Below, in pieces: positions 45,225 through 57,143 of a DNA stretch of 64,000 bases (position 1 is its first letter; each line of letters opens with the position of its first letter). The DNA comes from Sphingobacterium thalpophilum (GTDB taxonomy: Bacteria; Bacteroidota; Bacteroidia; Sphingobacteriales; Sphingobacteriaceae), in the NCBI GenBank assembly GCA_945868825.1, contig CAMBMM010000001.1:806001-870000 (forward strand), in the 5' to 3' direction. The position numbers and the translations under genes are program-made. The notes beneath the pieces were generated by a model. It saw only the letters and a program-made list of their open reading frames with translations, had not been told where the DNA came from and searched no databases.

Positions 45225-45878
45225 TCATTCATCTAACTTATTTAAGGAAAATACTTTACCCAAATTATCGGCATTACTCACCGATACGTTTAAATCTTTT
45301 ACAAAGCCGCTATCCAATTGAATTACCCAACCATGTACTTCTAAATCGGCACGTTTTTTCCAAGCATTTTGCACAATGGTAGTTTTGCATAAATTGTATA
45401 CTTGTTCTACCACGTTTAGTTCTACCAAGCGGTTAATTTTATCTGCTTCATTTTCAATTTTATCCAATTCATCGCTGTGCATACGGTACACATCTTTTAT
45501 ATGACGCAACCAATTATCAATTAAGCCAAATTGTTGACTACTTAATGCAGCGGCAATACCCCCACAATTATAGTGTCCGGCTACAATTACGTGTTTTACT
45601 TTTAACACATTCACCGCATAATCGAGCACACTCAACATATTCATATCCGAGTGCACACACATATTGGCAATGTTACGGTGTACAAAAACCTCTCCAGGCT
45701 TAGAATTGGTAACTTCGTTTGCCGGCACCCGACTATCGGAACAACCAATCCACAATACATCTGGATTTTGCCCTTTCGCCAATTTGGTAAAAAAATCAGG
45801 ATCGGCTGCCATTTGTTTAGCTACCCAATCTCTATTTCCTTGCAAAAGCTCCTCGTAGGTATGTTGTGGTTTTTTCAT
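45225..45878 (-). CDS. can: Beta-class carbonic anhydrase
   Basis: 217 residues from ATG 45878 (MKKPQHTYEELL); nine extra residues would come from an upstream ATG at 45905. It hydrates CO2 to bicarbonate. Zinc ligands lie in IGCSDSRVP near 43-51 (Cys, Asp/Arg dyad) and in AGHYNCGG near 99-106 (His, Cys). HRNIANM near 67 is a further family block. Lies beside a biotin-dependent carboxylase subunit gene; bicarbonate supply for carboxylation is a plausible but unproven link. Confidence 0.93.
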   Translation of the reverse strand: MKKPQHTYEELLQGNRDWVAKQMAADPDFFTKLAKGQNPDVLWIGCSDSRVPANEVTNSKPGEVFVHRNIANMCVHSDMNMLSVLDYAVNVLKVKHVIVAGHYNCGGIAAALSSQQFGLIDNWLRHIKDVYRMHSDELDKIENEADKINRLVELNVVEQVYNLCKTTIVQNAWKKRADLEVHGWVIQLDSGFVKDLNVSVSNADNLGKVFSLNKLDE

Positions 45879-46020
45879 CGTTATTCTATAACAAGAATTA
45901 AGCAAATTTGTGGATTATTTATGGGAATTGAACATTAATTTTTCAAAAAGATAAGATGCATTCTATGTTCAATACATCCCATACATTTTGTATTTTTAAC
46001 CACTTAAACATAATACTACT

Positions 46021-47562
46021 TTGAACAATAAGATAAAACACTTATACCAAAAACGAGAAAAAGCCAAATTAGGTGGTGGAGAGGCCCGTTTAGAAAGTCA
46101 GCATAAAAAAGGGAAACTTACTGCCCGCGAACGCTTACATTTCTTATTAGACGAAGGCTCTTTTGAAGAAATTGGCCTATTTGTAAGCCACCGTTCCACC
46201 GATTTTGGAATGGAAAAAGAAAAATACGATGGCGATGGTGTGGTAACTGGCTATGGGAACATTAATGGACGCTTGGTGTATGTATATTCTCAAGATTTTA
46301 CCGTTTTTGGCGGATCTTTATCGGAAACCCAATCGGAGAAAATTTGCAAAATAATGGAAATGGCTATGACCAATGGAGCTCCAATAATTGGTTTAAACGA
46401 TTCGGGCGGTGCCCGTATACAAGAAGGTGTAGTTTCCTTAGGTGGTTATGCCGATATATTTTACCGTAATACTCAAGCTTCGGGCGTAGTGCCGCAACTA
46501 TCGGCAATTATGGGCCCTTGTGCTGGCGGTGCGGTATATTCTCCGGCCATTACCGATTTTATTTTGATGGTAGAAAATACTTCGTACATGTTTGTAACAG
46601 GCCCCAACGTGGTAAAAACCGTTACCCACGAAGAAGTTAGCGCCGAAGAATTGGGTGGAGCAGCTACGCATGCCAGCAAATCGGGGGTTACCCATTTTGC
46701 TTGTGCCAATGAGTTGGATGCCATTAATCACGTTAAAAAATTGCTGAGCTACATGCCGCAAAATTGCGAAGAGCAAGCACCGGCCATTCCTTACGAGGCA
46801 GGTAATGAAAATCGCCCTAGCTTAAATGAGTTGATGCCCGAAAACGCTTTTCAGCCTTATGATGTACGGGATATTATTAGCGAATTAGCCGACGAAGACT
46901 CTTTCCTAGAAATACATAAAGAATACGCCGAAAATATTGTAGTGGGCTTTGCCCGATTGGCCGGCAAGAGTATTGGCATTGTAGCCAATCAACCTGCCTT
47001 TTTAGCCGGCGTGTTAGATAACCATGCCTCTGTAAAAAGTGCTCGTTTTGTGCGTTTTTGCGATAGTTTCAATATTCCGCTATTGGTTTTAGAAGATGTT
47101 CCAGGCTTTTTACCGGGCACCGACCAAGAATGGAACGGCATTATTACCAATGGCGCTAAGTTATTATACGCCTTTTGCGAAGCCACTGTGCCCAAAATTA
47201 CCGTAATTACCCGCAAGGCTTATGGCGGTGCCTATTGCGTAATGAATTCTAAACACATTGGAGCCGATATGAATTACGCTTGGCCTAGTGCCGAAATTGC
47301 CGTAATGGGCGCAAAAGGAGCAGCAGAAATTATTTTCAAAAAGGAGATTAACTCGGCCGAAAATCCTTCAGACAAATGGTTGGAGAAAGAAAAAGAGTAT
47401 TCCGATTTATTTGCAAACCCTTACCGAGCTGCCGAACGTGGTTTTGTTGACGAAGTTATTGCACCATCAGAAACACGCAGCAAATTAATTAAGGCCTTTG
47501 CCATGCTAGAAAACAAAGTGGTAAACAATCCGCGTAAAAAACACGGCAACATTCCTTTATAA
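46021..47562 (+). CDS. Acyl-CoA carboxylase carboxyltransferase, propionyl-CoA type
   Basis: 513 residues starting at TTG 46021 ([20 protein letters not shown]), which gives the standard PccB opening. It transfers CO2 from carboxybiotin to propionyl-CoA or acetyl-CoA. [20 protein letters not shown] near 33, [14 protein letters not shown] near 122, [16 protein letters not shown] near 163, and [11 protein letters not shown] near 397 are family motifs. It differs from the island carboxyltransferase (23891-25498), with which it shares the fold. No biotin carboxylase subunit is in the window. A GNAT-like gene follows after 4 bp. Confidence 0.88.
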   Translation: MNNKIKHLYQKREKAKLGGGEARLESQHKKGKLTARERLHFLLDEGSFEEIGLFVSHRSTDFGMEKEKYDGDGVVTGYGNINGRLVYVYSQDFTVFGGSLSETQSEKICKIMEMAMTNGAPIIGLNDSGGARIQEGVVSLGGYADIFYRNTQASGVVPQLSAIMGPCAGGAVYSPAITDFILMVENTSYMFVTGPNVVKTVTHEEVSAEELGGAATHASKSGVTHFACANELDAINHVKKLLSYMPQNCEEQAPAIPYEAGNENRPSLNELMPENAFQPYDVRDIISELADEDSFLEIHKEYAENIVVGFARLAGKSIGIVANQPAFLAGVLDNHASVKSARFVRFCDSFNIPLLVLEDVPGFLPGTDQEWNGIITNGAKLLYAFCEATVPKITVITRKAYGGAYCVMNSKHIGADMNYAWPSAEIAVMGAKGAAEIIFKKEINSAENPSDKWLEKEKEYSDLFANPYRAAERGFVDEVIAPSETRSKLIKAFAMLENKVVNNPRKKHGNIPL

Positions 47563-47566
47563 ACCA

Positions 47567-47974
47567 TTGGCAAGCATAGAGCAAATAACTCCCGAGCTCA
47601 CTTGGCCTCTACGCCAAGTGGTCATGTACCCCAATTGGAGCTTAGAAGATGTAAAATTGGCCAATGATTTTGAGGGCATTCACTTCGGATTATTTGATAA
47701 AAATGCCTTAATCAGTGTAGTATCTACCTTTATTACAGAAGATACTATGCAATTCCGGAAATTTGCCACGCTAAACTCCGAGCAGGGAAAAGGCTATGGC
47801 AGCTTGCTAATGGCCCATATCATTCAATTTGCAACAGATGAAAACTGTAAACGTATGTGGTGCAATGCCCGTTGCAATGCATCGGCATTTTATGCTAAAT
47901 TTGGCTTTACAGAAACTGAACAAAAATTCCATCAAAACGAGCACAATTTCGTGATTATGGAAATCTATTTATAA
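47567..47974 (+). CDS. GNAT-family N-acetyltransferase
   Basis: 135 residues. It presumably transfers an acetyl group from acetyl-CoA to an amine. The acetyl-CoA loop is QGKGYGSLLMAHI near 73-85, preceded by FRKFATL and followed by CNARCNASAFYAKFGF near 99-114. Starts with TTG at 47567, since no ATG is nearby and the frame opens 4 bp after the upstream stop. Substrate unknown. It is between the carboxyltransferase and an M42 peptidase gene, 4 bp from each. Confidence 0.75.
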   Translation: MASIEQITPELTWPLRQVVMYPNWSLEDVKLANDFEGIHFGLFDKNALISVVSTFITEDTMQFRKFATLNSEQGKGYGSLLMAHIIQFATDENCKRMWCNARCNASAFYAKFGFTETEQKFHQNEHNFVIMEIYL

Positions 47975-47978
47975 GAAC

Positions 47979-49082
47979 ATGGCAAAAAAAGAAGTAAAAC
48001 ACAAATCCGTAGTAACCAAAAAATCAGTAGAATTTTTTGAAAAATACATCAACAATGCCTCCCCTACCGGCTACGAATGGGAAGGCCAGAAAGTATGGTT
48101 AGATTACCTAAAACCATATATTGATGAACATTTTGTAGATAATTATGGTACCGCCGTAGGTGTTATCAATCCGAAAGCCGAGTATAAAGTGGTTATTGAA
48201 GCACATGCCGATGAAATTTCATGGTATGTAAACTACATTACCAAAGACGGCTTAATTTATGTAATTCGTAATGGTGGTTCCGACCATCAAATTGCGCCAT
48301 CTAAACGAGTAAATATCCACACCGATAAAGGTATTGTAAAGGCCGTATTCGGCTGGCCGGCCATTCATACCCGTAGTGGCGAAAAAGAAGAAGCACCTAC
48401 ACTAAAAAACATCTTTTTAGATTGTGGTTGCACCAGCCAAGAAGAGGTAGAAAAATTAGGCATACACGTAGGTTGTGTAATTACTTACGAAGATGAATTT
48501 ATGATTTTAAACGACCGCTATTATGTAGGTCGTGCGCTAGATAACCGTGCCGGTGGCTTTATGATTGCCGAAGTGGCTCGTTTATTAAAAGAAAACAAGG
48601 TGAAATTACCTTTTGGCTTATACATTGTAAACTCGGTACAAGAAGAGATTGGCTTACGTGGTGCCGAAATGATAGCCCACCGCATTAAACCCAATGTGGC
48701 CATTGTAACCGATGTTACCCACGATACGCAAACGCCCATGATTAGCAAAATTACTCAAGGCGATTTGGCTTGTGGAAAAGGTCCTGTAGTTTCTTATGCT
48801 CCGGCAGTGCAAAGCAATTTGAATAAATTATTGATTAAAGCGGCAGAAGAAAATAACATTCCATTCCAGCGTCAAGCTTCTTCACGTTCTACCGGCACCG
48901 ATACCGATGCCTTTGCCTATTCCAATGATGGGGTAGTTTCGGCCTTAATTTCCTTGCCTTTGCGCTACATGCACACCACGGTAGAAATGGTGCACAAAGA
49001 AGATGTAGATAATGTGATTCGCTTAATTTACGAAGCCTTGCTAGATATTAAAGCCGGTCAGGATTTTAGATCGCTCAAATAA
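47979..49082 (+). CDS. M42-family glutamyl aminopeptidase / endoglucanase M-like peptidase
   Basis: 367 residues. A cocatalytic metallopeptidase of the M42 family, removing N-terminal residues from peptides in the cytoplasm. Metal ligand HAD in VIEAHADEISW near 72, the second Asp in GRALDNRAGG near 187, catalytic Glu pair in VQEEIGLRGA near 217, Asp in VTDVTHDTQ near 246, and His in RYMHTTVEMVHKED near 330. Some members form large tetrahedral shells; that is family knowledge. Last gene in the PccB-GNAT-M42 run and closed by a terminator. Confidence 0.85.
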   Translation: MAKKEVKHKSVVTKKSVEFFEKYINNASPTGYEWEGQKVWLDYLKPYIDEHFVDNYGTAVGVINPKAEYKVVIEAHADEISWYVNYITKDGLIYVIRNGGSDHQIAPSKRVNIHTDKGIVKAVFGWPAIHTRSGEKEEAPTLKNIFLDCGCTSQEEVEKLGIHVGCVITYEDEFMILNDRYYVGRALDNRAGGFMIAEVARLLKENKVKLPFGLYIVNSVQEEIGLRGAEMIAHRIKPNVAIVTDVTHDTQTPMISKITQGDLACGKGPVVSYAPAVQSNLNKLLIKAAEENNIPFQRQASSRSTGTDTDAFAYSNDGVVSALISLPLRYMHTTVEMVHKEDVDNVIRLIYEALLDIKAGQDFRSLK

Positions 49083-49116
49083 AAAAAGCCCCGAACAAAT
49101 GTTCGGGGCTTTTTTG
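49081..49116. terminator. Bidirectional terminator between M42 peptidase and GH109-like genes
   Basis: GCCCCGAAC and GTTCGGGGC arms with AAAT loop flanked by A and T runs. It overlaps the M42 stop codon by two bases. Confidence 0.85.
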
Positions 49117-50472
<1,356 letters not shown>

Positions 50473-50581
50473 TTAATTTGGTTGTTCAAATTAATTAAGA
50501 CAGCATAACCATTCTATGGGATACATTCTTAATTTTGTATCAAGTATAAAAATTTGAACTCAATAATCCTATACAATATAA

Positions 50582-51481
50582 ATGAAACCCACTCTAGTAA
50601 TTTTGGCCGCAGGCATGGCTAGTCGGTATGGCAGCATGAAACAAATCGATGGCTTCGGCCCTAATGGCGAAACCATCATCGATTATTCTATTTACGATGC
50701 CATTAAGGCCGGTTTTGGGAAAGTAGTGTTTATTATTAGAGAAGAGTTTGCCGAGAACTTTAAAGCCATTTTTGAACCAAAATTAGCAGACAAAATTGCG
50801 ACCGAGTATGTGTACCAATCGTACGACTTAAGCCCATTTAGTATTAGCGAAGAAATTGAACGAGCAAAACCATGGGGTACTGCCCACGCTGTGTTAGCCG
50901 CAAAAAATGCCGTAAAAGAGCCTTTTTGTGTCATCAATGCCGATGATTTTTATAGTCGTGATTCGTATGAGCAAATGGCTAAATTTTTAACCAGCGAAGT
51001 AAACGACGAAACCTACTCTTTAATGGGCTTCCAAATCAATAAAACCTTATCCGATTACGGTTCGGTATCTCGTGGTGTGTGCCAAGTAAATGATGCGGGA
51101 TTATTAACCGATATTCACGAACGCACCCAAGTCTATTTCAAAGGTAGCGATGTAGTGTATGAGGAAAACGGAGTAGAATTCCCTTTAGCTAGCAACACGC
51201 CCGTTTCGATGAATTTCTGGGGCTTTACCCCCAAAGTATTTGAAGATTCGGTGGCGATGTTTGTAGCATTTGCATTGGCCAATAAAGACAATCCGAAAGC
51301 TGAATTCTTCATCCCTCTGGTAGCCGAAAAATTAATTAAAGAAGGCAAAGCGAAATTCAAAGTACTTCCAACCGATAGCAAATGGTTCGGGGTGACGTAC
51401 AAAGAAGATAAGCCGATTGTACAAGCCAGCATCGATGCCTTGGTAACTGCGGGTATGTATCCTTCAAATCTATGGAAATAG
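50582..51481 (+). CDS. Sugar-phosphate nucleotidyltransferase
   Basis: 299 residues. NTP transferase fold: the nucleotide loop reads LAAGMASRYGSMKQ near 7-20, and a metal-binding NADDF near 118. PLASNTPVSMNFWGF near 205 is a further conserved block. It would join a sugar-1-phosphate with a nucleotide. Its coding end overlaps the kinase gene by 10 bp, so the enzymes are co-expressed and likely act in sequence: kinase first (hexosamine-1-phosphate), then this enzyme (UDP-sugar). The exact sugar and nucleotide are inferred from the neighbour. Confidence 0.8.
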   Translation: MKPTLVILAAGMASRYGSMKQIDGFGPNGETIIDYSIYDAIKAGFGKVVFIIREEFAENFKAIFEPKLADKIATEYVYQSYDLSPFSISEEIERAKPWGTAHAVLAAKNAVKEPFCVINADDFYSRDSYEQMAKFLTSEVNDETYSLMGFQINKTLSDYGSVSRGVCQVNDAGLLTDIHERTQVYFKGSDVVYEENGVEFPLASNTPVSMNFWGFTPKVFEDSVAMFVAFALANKDNPKAEFFIPLVAEKLIKEGKAKFKVLPTDSKWFGVTYKEDKPIVQASIDALVTAGMYPSNLWK

Positions 51482-52536
51482 CCATTCCTAGCGGTCTATG
51501 GGAACTTTACAATCTTCCCGTACTGGGCTGGAAAATAGAACCCGTCGGTTCTGGGCACATTAACGATACCTATATTGCTACAGGAAACAAGCAAAGTTGG
51601 ATTGTGCAAAAACTTAACCATCGGGTTTTTACCCAACCCGAGGCCATTGAACAAAATATTGAACTCTGCCAAGCCTATTTACAGGAAAAAGATCCCAATT
51701 ATCTTTTTTTGGCACCCATTACCAATCAAAAAGGTGCTTATACCACTAAAATAGCCGATTCCTATTGGCGAATTTTTCCTTTCATTAGCGAAGGAATAAC
51801 CTTTGATACCCTTAGCGACCCCAAACAAGCTTACGAGGCAGCCAAAAAATTCGGGGAATTAAGTAGACTTTTGGATGGTATTCCTTTAGGCAATTTCAAA
51901 GAAACCATTCCTGCTTTTCACGATTTAAACCTTCGTTTTAAGCAATTTGAACAGGCTTTAACCAAAGCTCCCAAACAGGTAAAAGGAGCAGCAGCGAAAG
52001 CGATTGCCTTAGCTTTAGCACACCGAGAACTAGTAAACACTTTCGAGAATCTAAAAAAAACCTTACCTCTTCGGATACAACACCACGACACCAAAATAAG
52101 CAATGTACTTTTACACCATGAAAGCTATTCGGGAGTTTGCGTAATTGATTTAGACACTTTAATGCCCGGTTACTATCTCTCGGATCTGGGCGATATGATG
52201 CGCACCTACCTATGCGCCTACGATGAAAATGAAGCCGATTTATCTAAAATCACCCTTCGGGAGGAATATTTTAAGGCCCTGATGCGTGGTTACCTTTCAG
52301 AAATGGCAGAAATATTAACTGCAGAAGAAAAAACCCAGCTCTTATTTGCAGGGAAATTTATACTCTACATGCAAGCGCTGCGCTTTTTAAGTGATTATTT
52401 GCGAGGAAATACCTATTACCGCATCTCCTATCCCGAGCAAAATTTAGTTCGAAGTTTGAATCAATTTAAATTACTAGGCAGTATTGTAGAAAAGGAAAAA
52501 AATCTAGAACAGATTATTCGCGAATACTTAACTTAA
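51472..52536 (+). CDS. N-acetylhexosamine 1-kinase-like (APH fold)
   Basis: 354 residues, close in length to Bifidobacterium NahK. It resembles NahK in block order and content: GSGHINDTYI near 26, HHDTKISNVL with the catalytic Asp near 205, IDLDTLMPGYYLSDLGD with the metal Asp near 225, and LRFLSDYLRGNTYY plus YPEQNLVRSLNQFKL near 303-335. NahK phosphorylates GlcNAc/GalNAc at C1. Together with the adjacent nucleotidyltransferase and GH109 gene, a salvage route to UDP-GlcNAc/GalNAc is likely. Similarity is judged by memory, and an AmgK-type role for MurNAc recycling is the alternative. Confidence 0.78.
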   Translation: MEIAIPSGLWELYNLPVLGWKIEPVGSGHINDTYIATGNKQSWIVQKLNHRVFTQPEAIEQNIELCQAYLQEKDPNYLFLAPITNQKGAYTTKIADSYWRIFPFISEGITFDTLSDPKQAYEAAKKFGELSRLLDGIPLGNFKETIPAFHDLNLRFKQFEQALTKAPKQVKGAAAKAIALALAHRELVNTFENLKKTLPLRIQHHDTKISNVLLHHESYSGVCVIDLDTLMPGYYLSDLGDMMRTYLCAYDENEADLSKITLREEYFKALMRGYLSEMAEILTAEEKTQLLFAGKFILYMQALRFLSDYLRGNTYYRISYPEQNLVRSLNQFKLLGSIVEKEKNLEQIIREYLT

Positions 52537-52557
52537 ACTTATATTTTAACCAAAAAC

Positions 52558-54966
52558 ATGATTAAACGTAAATTTTTAAGCCTTTGCATGGCATTCCTTG
52601 CGGGCAGCATCAGCCTATCGGCACAAACCGGCACATTAAGTACCCAATTAGGTAAACTACAAAGTACCACGCAAACAGCACAGGGTTTATTAATTAGAGC
52701 CGAAAATGGTCAAGTATTTTTATCGGTGTATCAGCCTAGCATTATCCGTTTACGAGCGGTAAACCAAACCTTTAAGCCCGATAGCTCCCAAGCCGTTATT
52801 CGCACGGCAAGCGGCGGCTTTAGCAAATTAACTGAATCGAGCACTGAAATTTTAGTGAATACCGATTCCATTCAAGTACGCATATCTAAAAGTCCAGTTC
52901 GGTTTTCATTTTATAATAGTAAAACTGGCGCTTTTTTAAGTGGAGATGATGAACGTATTGGTCTTTCGTGGAATGGCACCCAGGTAAGCAATTACCGTAA
53001 ACTTTTACCCAACGAACGTTTTATTGGCTTGGGGGAGAAAACAGGAAATTTAGACCGCAGAGGAAGCACTTACGTAAACTGGAACAGCGATGTACCAGCC
53101 TACGCCCTTAATGCAGATCCGCTTTACAAAACCATTCCTTTTTATATTGGCATACACGATAAGGCAACCTATGGTATCTTTTTCGACAATACCCATAAAA
53201 GTTTTTTCAATTTTGGCGCCTCTACCGATGATAGCATGAGCTATTTTGGTGCAGAGGGTGGTGAACTCAATTATTATTTCTTTGGGGCTAGCTCGGTAAG
53301 TAGACTTATTGAAGATTATACCTGGTTAACCGGCCGAATGAATATGCCTCCGCTTTGGAGTTTGGGCTACCAGCAATGCCGTTGGAGCTATAAACCCGAT
53401 ACTCAGGTATTGGAAATTGCCAAAACCTTTCGCGATAAAAAAATACCTGTAGATGCCATCTATTTAGACATCGATTATATGGATGCCTATAAAATATTTA
53501 CGTGGAGCCCTAAAAACTTCCCAAATCCTAAAAATACAATCGACCAGTTAAAGGGCATGGGCTTTCATGTGGTAACCATTGTAGACCCGGGTATTAAAGT
53601 AGAAAAAGGCTACAAGCAATACGAAGAGGGCGTACAAAAAGGTTATTTTGCCACCTACCCCAACGGCGATTTTTACACCGGTACGGTTTGGCCGGGTCCT
53701 TGCCACTTCCCCGATTTTTACCGCCCAGAAGTTCGTAACTGGTGGGGAAAATCATTTAGCGCACTAACCGAAAAAGGAATTGATGGTTTTTGGAACGACA
53801 TGAATGAGCCCGCAGTTTGGGGGCAAAATATCCCTGAAATCATTCAATTTGGTGCCAAAGGAAAACAAATGACCTTGCGTGAAGCACGGAATGGTTATGG
53901 TTTACAAATGTCGAGAGCAACCTATGAGGGCACCCAAGATATTTTAGGTCGCCGAGCTTTTGTACTTACCCGAGCAGCCTATGCCGGTATTCAGCGTTAT
54001 TCGGCTGTTTGGACTGGTGATAATGCCTCGAGCGATGCACACATGCTTTTGGGCCAGCGTCTGGTAAATAGTTTAGGCTTAAGTGGTGTGTCGTATACTG
54101 GCGTTGATATTGGTGGCTTTATTGGAAACCCATCGGCAGAATTAATGATGCGTTGGAATTCTTTAGGCGTATACACGCCTATGTTTCGCAACCATGCCGA
54201 AATTAACGCCCCCATGAGAGAGCCTTGGCGCTTTGGCCCCGAGGCCGAAGCCGTAATGCGTAAAGATATTGAGCAGCGCTACCGTTTGTTGCCTTACATT
54301 TATTCGGCTTTTTACAAGAGTACCCAAATGGGCCTACCGGTAGCACGTAGTTTAGCTATTGAATATACCACCGATGCGGAAGTGTATAAAGAAGCGAATC
54401 AAAATGAGTTCTTATTTGGCGATAATATTTTGGTGGCTCCCGTTGAAAGCAACAAAACCAGCACCTCGGTGTACTTGCCGGCCGGCGACTGGTATCGCTT
54501 AAGTAGCGATGTAAGTTTTGCTGGAAATAGCACCATTGAGGCAGCTGCACCGCTAAGCGATTTACCGGTATTTGTACGAGCAGGAGGCATTATCCCGATG
54601 CAGGCCGTGGTACAAAACACTTCCGAAAAAGGCGATGGAATTTTAAGTATACACGTTTGGAATGGCAAAAAAGGCAGCACTTATGTGTATTATGAAGATG
54701 ACGGTAGCTCTTTTGATAACGAGAAAGGTAACTATTACAAACGCAACATCAGCTTTTTACCTGCAAAAAAACAAGTATTAGTTGAAAAAGTTGTAGGTAA
54801 CTTTAGCTCACGCTTTACACAATTAAACATCGTATTGCATGGTTTTGATACCAAAGTCAAAAATATAGTGGTAAATGGAAAAAGAATGGCCATTAGTCGT
54901 GCTGCCAATGGCACTGCTTCTGCCAGTATCGCGAATCAATCAAGTAGCATCAGCATAGGCTACTAA
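52558..54966 (+). CDS. GH31 alpha-glucosidase family enzyme
   Basis: 802 residues with a signal peptide (about 1-22, cut after LSAQ). An N-terminal beta-sandwich (about 25-250) precedes a (beta/alpha)8 barrel. The catalytic nucleophile is Asp414 in FWNDMNEPAVW, and the acid/base is in WTGDNASSD near 488; C-terminal beta domains follow. The canonical nucleophile motif suggests alpha-glucosidase or alpha-xylosidase rather than the GH31 alpha-GalNAcase subgroup. It acts in the periplasm or at the surface. Follows the kinase gene by 21 bp and ends in a bidirectional terminator. Confidence 0.9.
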   Translation: MIKRKFLSLCMAFLAGSISLSAQTGTLSTQLGKLQSTTQTAQGLLIRAENGQVFLSVYQPSIIRLRAVNQTFKPDSSQAVIRTASGGFSKLTESSTEILVNTDSIQVRISKSPVRFSFYNSKTGAFLSGDDERIGLSWNGTQVSNYRKLLPNERFIGLGEKTGNLDRRGSTYVNWNSDVPAYALNADPLYKTIPFYIGIHDKATYGIFFDNTHKSFFNFGASTDDSMSYFGAEGGELNYYFFGASSVSRLIEDYTWLTGRMNMPPLWSLGYQQCRWSYKPDTQVLEIAKTFRDKKIPVDAIYLDIDYMDAYKIFTWSPKNFPNPKNTIDQLKGMGFHVVTIVDPGIKVEKGYKQYEEGVQKGYFATYPNGDFYTGTVWPGPCHFPDFYRPEVRNWWGKSFSALTEKGIDGFWNDMNEPAVWGQNIPEIIQFGAKGKQMTLREARNGYGLQMSRATYEGTQDILGRRAFVLTRAAYAGIQRYSAVWTGDNASSDAHMLLGQRLVNSLGLSGVSYTGVDIGGFIGNPSAELMMRWNSLGVYTPMFRNHAEINAPMREPWRFGPEAEAVMRKDIEQRYRLLPYIYSAFYKSTQMGLPVARSLAIEYTTDAEVYKEANQNEFLFGDNILVAPVESNKTSTSVYLPAGDWYRLSSDVSFAGNSTIEAAAPLSDLPVFVRAGGIIPMQAVVQNTSEKGDGILSIHVWNGKKGSTYVYYEDDGSSFDNEKGNYYKRNISFLPAKKQVLVEKVVGNFSSRFTQLNIVLHGFDTKVKNIVVNGKRMAISRAANGTASASIANQSSSISIGY

Positions 54967-54983
54967 ACAAACATAAATACCAT

Positions 54984-55020
54984 AAAAAAAGCCCTCCCGA
55001 ATTTCGGGAGGGCTTTTTTG
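54984..55020. terminator. Bidirectional terminator between GH31 and dnaK
   Basis: GCCCTCCCGAA and TTCGGGAGGGC perfect arms with A and T runs; almost the same sequence as the terminator at 45171-45207. Confidence 0.87.
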
Positions 55021-55040
55021 TATTAGAGACTAATTACGAC

Positions 55041-56945
55041 TTATTTCTTATCGTCGTCTTTTACTTCTTCGAAATCTACATCCGTTACTTGGTCGCTGTT
55101 ATCAGCCGGGCCTTCAGAAGGAGCACCTTGGGCACCTGCTTCTTGCGTAGCTTTGTACATTTCTTCAGAAGCGGCATTCCATGCTTCTTGCAATTCAGTT
55201 TGTGCGGTTTCCATATCTTCTAAATTTTTAGCAGCAAACGCATCTTGTAGTTTTTTCAAACCTGTTTCAATAGGCGTTTTCTTATCTGCCGAGATTTTAT
55301 CACCGTACTCTTTCAATTGCTTTTCGGTAGAGAAAATCAAGGCATCGGCTGCATTTAATTTATCTACTTCTTCTTTTGCTTTTTTATCCGCTTCGGCATT
55401 TGCTTCGGCTTCGTCTTTCATTTTCTTAATTTCTTCATCGGTTAAGCCAGAAGAAGCTTCGATACGGATTTTTTGCTCTTTACCGGTGGCTTTATCTTGA
55501 GCGCTTACGTGTAAAATACCGTTAGCATCAATATCAAAAGTCACTTCAATTTGTGGAACTCCACGAGGTGAAGGCGGTAATCCGTCTAGGTGGAAACGAC
55601 CAATGGTACGGTTTTGATTGGCCATAGGGCGCTCACCTTGTAAAATATGAATTTCTACCGATGGCTGGTTATCTGATGCGGTAGAGAATGTTTCCGATTT
55701 TTTTGTTGGAATGGTGGTGTTCGACTCAATTAATCGGGTCATTACACTGCCCATAGTTTCTATACCTAAAGAAAGTGGGGTAACGTCTAATAACAGTACA
55801 TCTTTAACTTCTCCGGTTAATACACCACCTTGAATAGCAGCACCAATAGCTACTACTTCATCTGGGTTTACCCCTTTTGAAGGCTCTTTTCCGAAGAAAG
55901 CTTTTACCGCTTCTTGAATAGCTGGAATACGAGTAGAACCACCAACTAAAATAATTTCATCAATATCACTGGTTTTTAAGCCGGCATTTTTTAAGGCTGA
56001 TTTACATGGATCGATGGTACGTTTAATTAAACTCTCGGCCAATTGCTCAAATTTTGCACGGCTTAGAGTACGCACCAAGTGTTTCGGTCCACTTTTATCG
56101 GCAGTGATGTAGGGTAAGTTAATTTCAGTTTGATTGCTGCTCGATAATTCAATCTTCGCTTTTTCGGCAGCTTCTTTTAAGCGTTGCAAAGCCATTGGAT
56201 CTTGATGTAAATCCATGCCATTTTCTGCTTTAAACTCTTGGGCTAGCCATTCAATAATGATATGATCGAAATCATCGCCACCTAAATGGGTGTCGCCATC
56301 GGTAGCTTTTACTTCAAATACGCCATCGCCAAGTTCCAAAACAGAAACGTCGTGGGTACCGCCACCGCAATCGAACACTACGATTTTCATTTCTTTGCCT
56401 GCTTTATCTAAACCATAGGCTAAGGCAGCAGCAGTAGGCTCGTTTATAATACGTTTTACGGTTAAACCGGCAATCTCACCTGCTTCTTTCGTTGCTTGGC
56501 GTTGGGCATCGTTAAAATAGGCCGGAACGGTAATTACCGCTTCGGTAACTTCTTGGCCTAAAAAGTCTTCTGCAGTTTTTTTCATTTTCTGCAAAATCAT
56601 GGCCGATAATTCTTGAGGGGTATAGTTACGGCCGTCTATTTCTACACGTGGCGTATTGTTATCGCCTTTTACTACCTTATACGGTACACGGCTGGTTTCT
56701 TTTTTTACTTCATCAAAGCTATTGCCCATAAAGCGCTTAATAGATGAGATGGTTTTTTCGGGATTGGTAATGGCTTGACGCTTGGCAGGATCGCCCACTT
56801 TACGTTCTCCATTTTCTACAAAGGCCACTACCGATGGGGTAGTACGTTTACCTTCGCTGTTGGCAATTACTACCGGTTCGTTACCTTCCATTACGGCAAC
56901 ACATGAGTTGGTAGTTCCTAAATCGATTCCAATAATTTTTGACAT
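55041..56945 (-). CDS. dnaK: Chaperone DnaK (Hsp70)
   Basis: 634 residues. ATP-driven folding chaperone in the cytoplasm. The ATPase domain starts [14 protein letters not shown] near 4, includes [12 protein letters not shown] near 166 and [16 protein letters not shown] near 192 (here Cys replaces the usual Leu of FDLGGGT), and [10 protein letters not shown] near 339. The substrate-binding domain ([13 protein letters not shown] near 388) and a lid with an acidic EE/DD tail follow ([12 protein letters not shown]). No grpE or dnaJ is adjacent. The upstream region contains a duplicated motif with a possible heat-shock operator (57018-57093). Confidence 0.97.
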   Translation of the reverse strand: MSKIIGIDLGTTNSCVAVMEGNEPVVIANSEGKRTTPSVVAFVENGERKVGDPAKRQAITNPEKTISSIKRFMGNSFDEVKKETSRVPYKVVKGDNNTPRVEIDGRNYTPQELSAMILQKMKKTAEDFLGQEVTEAVITVPAYFNDAQRQATKEAGEIAGLTVKRIINEPTAAALAYGLDKAGKEMKIVVFDCGGGTHDVSVLELGDGVFEVKATDGDTHLGGDDFDHIIIEWLAQEFKAENGMDLHQDPMALQRLKEAAEKAKIELSSSNQTEINLPYITADKSGPKHLVRTLSRAKFEQLAESLIKRTIDPCKSALKNAGLKTSDIDEIILVGGSTRIPAIQEAVKAFFGKEPSKGVNPDEVVAIGAAIQGGVLTGEVKDVLLLDVTPLSLGIETMGSVMTRLIESNTTIPTKKSETFSTASDNQPSVEIHILQGERPMANQNRTIGRFHLDGLPPSPRGVPQIEVTFDIDANGILHVSAQDKATGKEQKIRIEASSGLTDEEIKKMKDEAEANAEADKKAKEEVDKLNAADALIFSTEKQLKEYGDKISADKKTPIETGLKKLQDAFAAKNLEDMETAQTELQEAWNAASEEMYKATQEAGAQGAPSEGPADNSDQVTDVDFEEVKDDDKK

Positions 56946-57017
56946 AATTTTCTTTTCTTAATGTATTCAATGATCTATTGAATTACTAGCTTAGTAACAA
57001 GCAACATGCCAAGCCTT

Positions 57018-57093
57018 AAAAGCCACCGAATTGGCAGAAATGGATTTTTTTAGACCTGAAAAAGCCACCCCACTTATGACAGGATGGCAGAAA
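57018..57093. repeat. Duplicated module in the dnaK upstream region
   Basis: AAAAGCCACC (57018-57027) is followed by TGGCAGAAA (57032-57040). The same pair recurs at 57060-57069 and 57085-57093, spaced 42 bp for the left half. The second copy contains the near-palindrome TGACAGGATGGCA (57077-57089). It sits between the rplQ terminator and dnaK and may be a stress-response operator or promoter; this role is inferred. Confidence 0.5.
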
Positions 57094-57123
57094 AAAAGCC
57101 CCGAACGGTTGTTCGGGGCTTTT
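57091..57123 (-). terminator. Terminator of the rplQ (alpha) operon
   Basis: GCCCCGAAC and GTTCGGGGC arms, 57098-57119, followed by TTTTTTT on the minus strand, about 20 bp after the rplQ stop. Confidence 0.82.
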
Positions 57124-57143
57124 AAATGTGTATGTTTTGCTTA

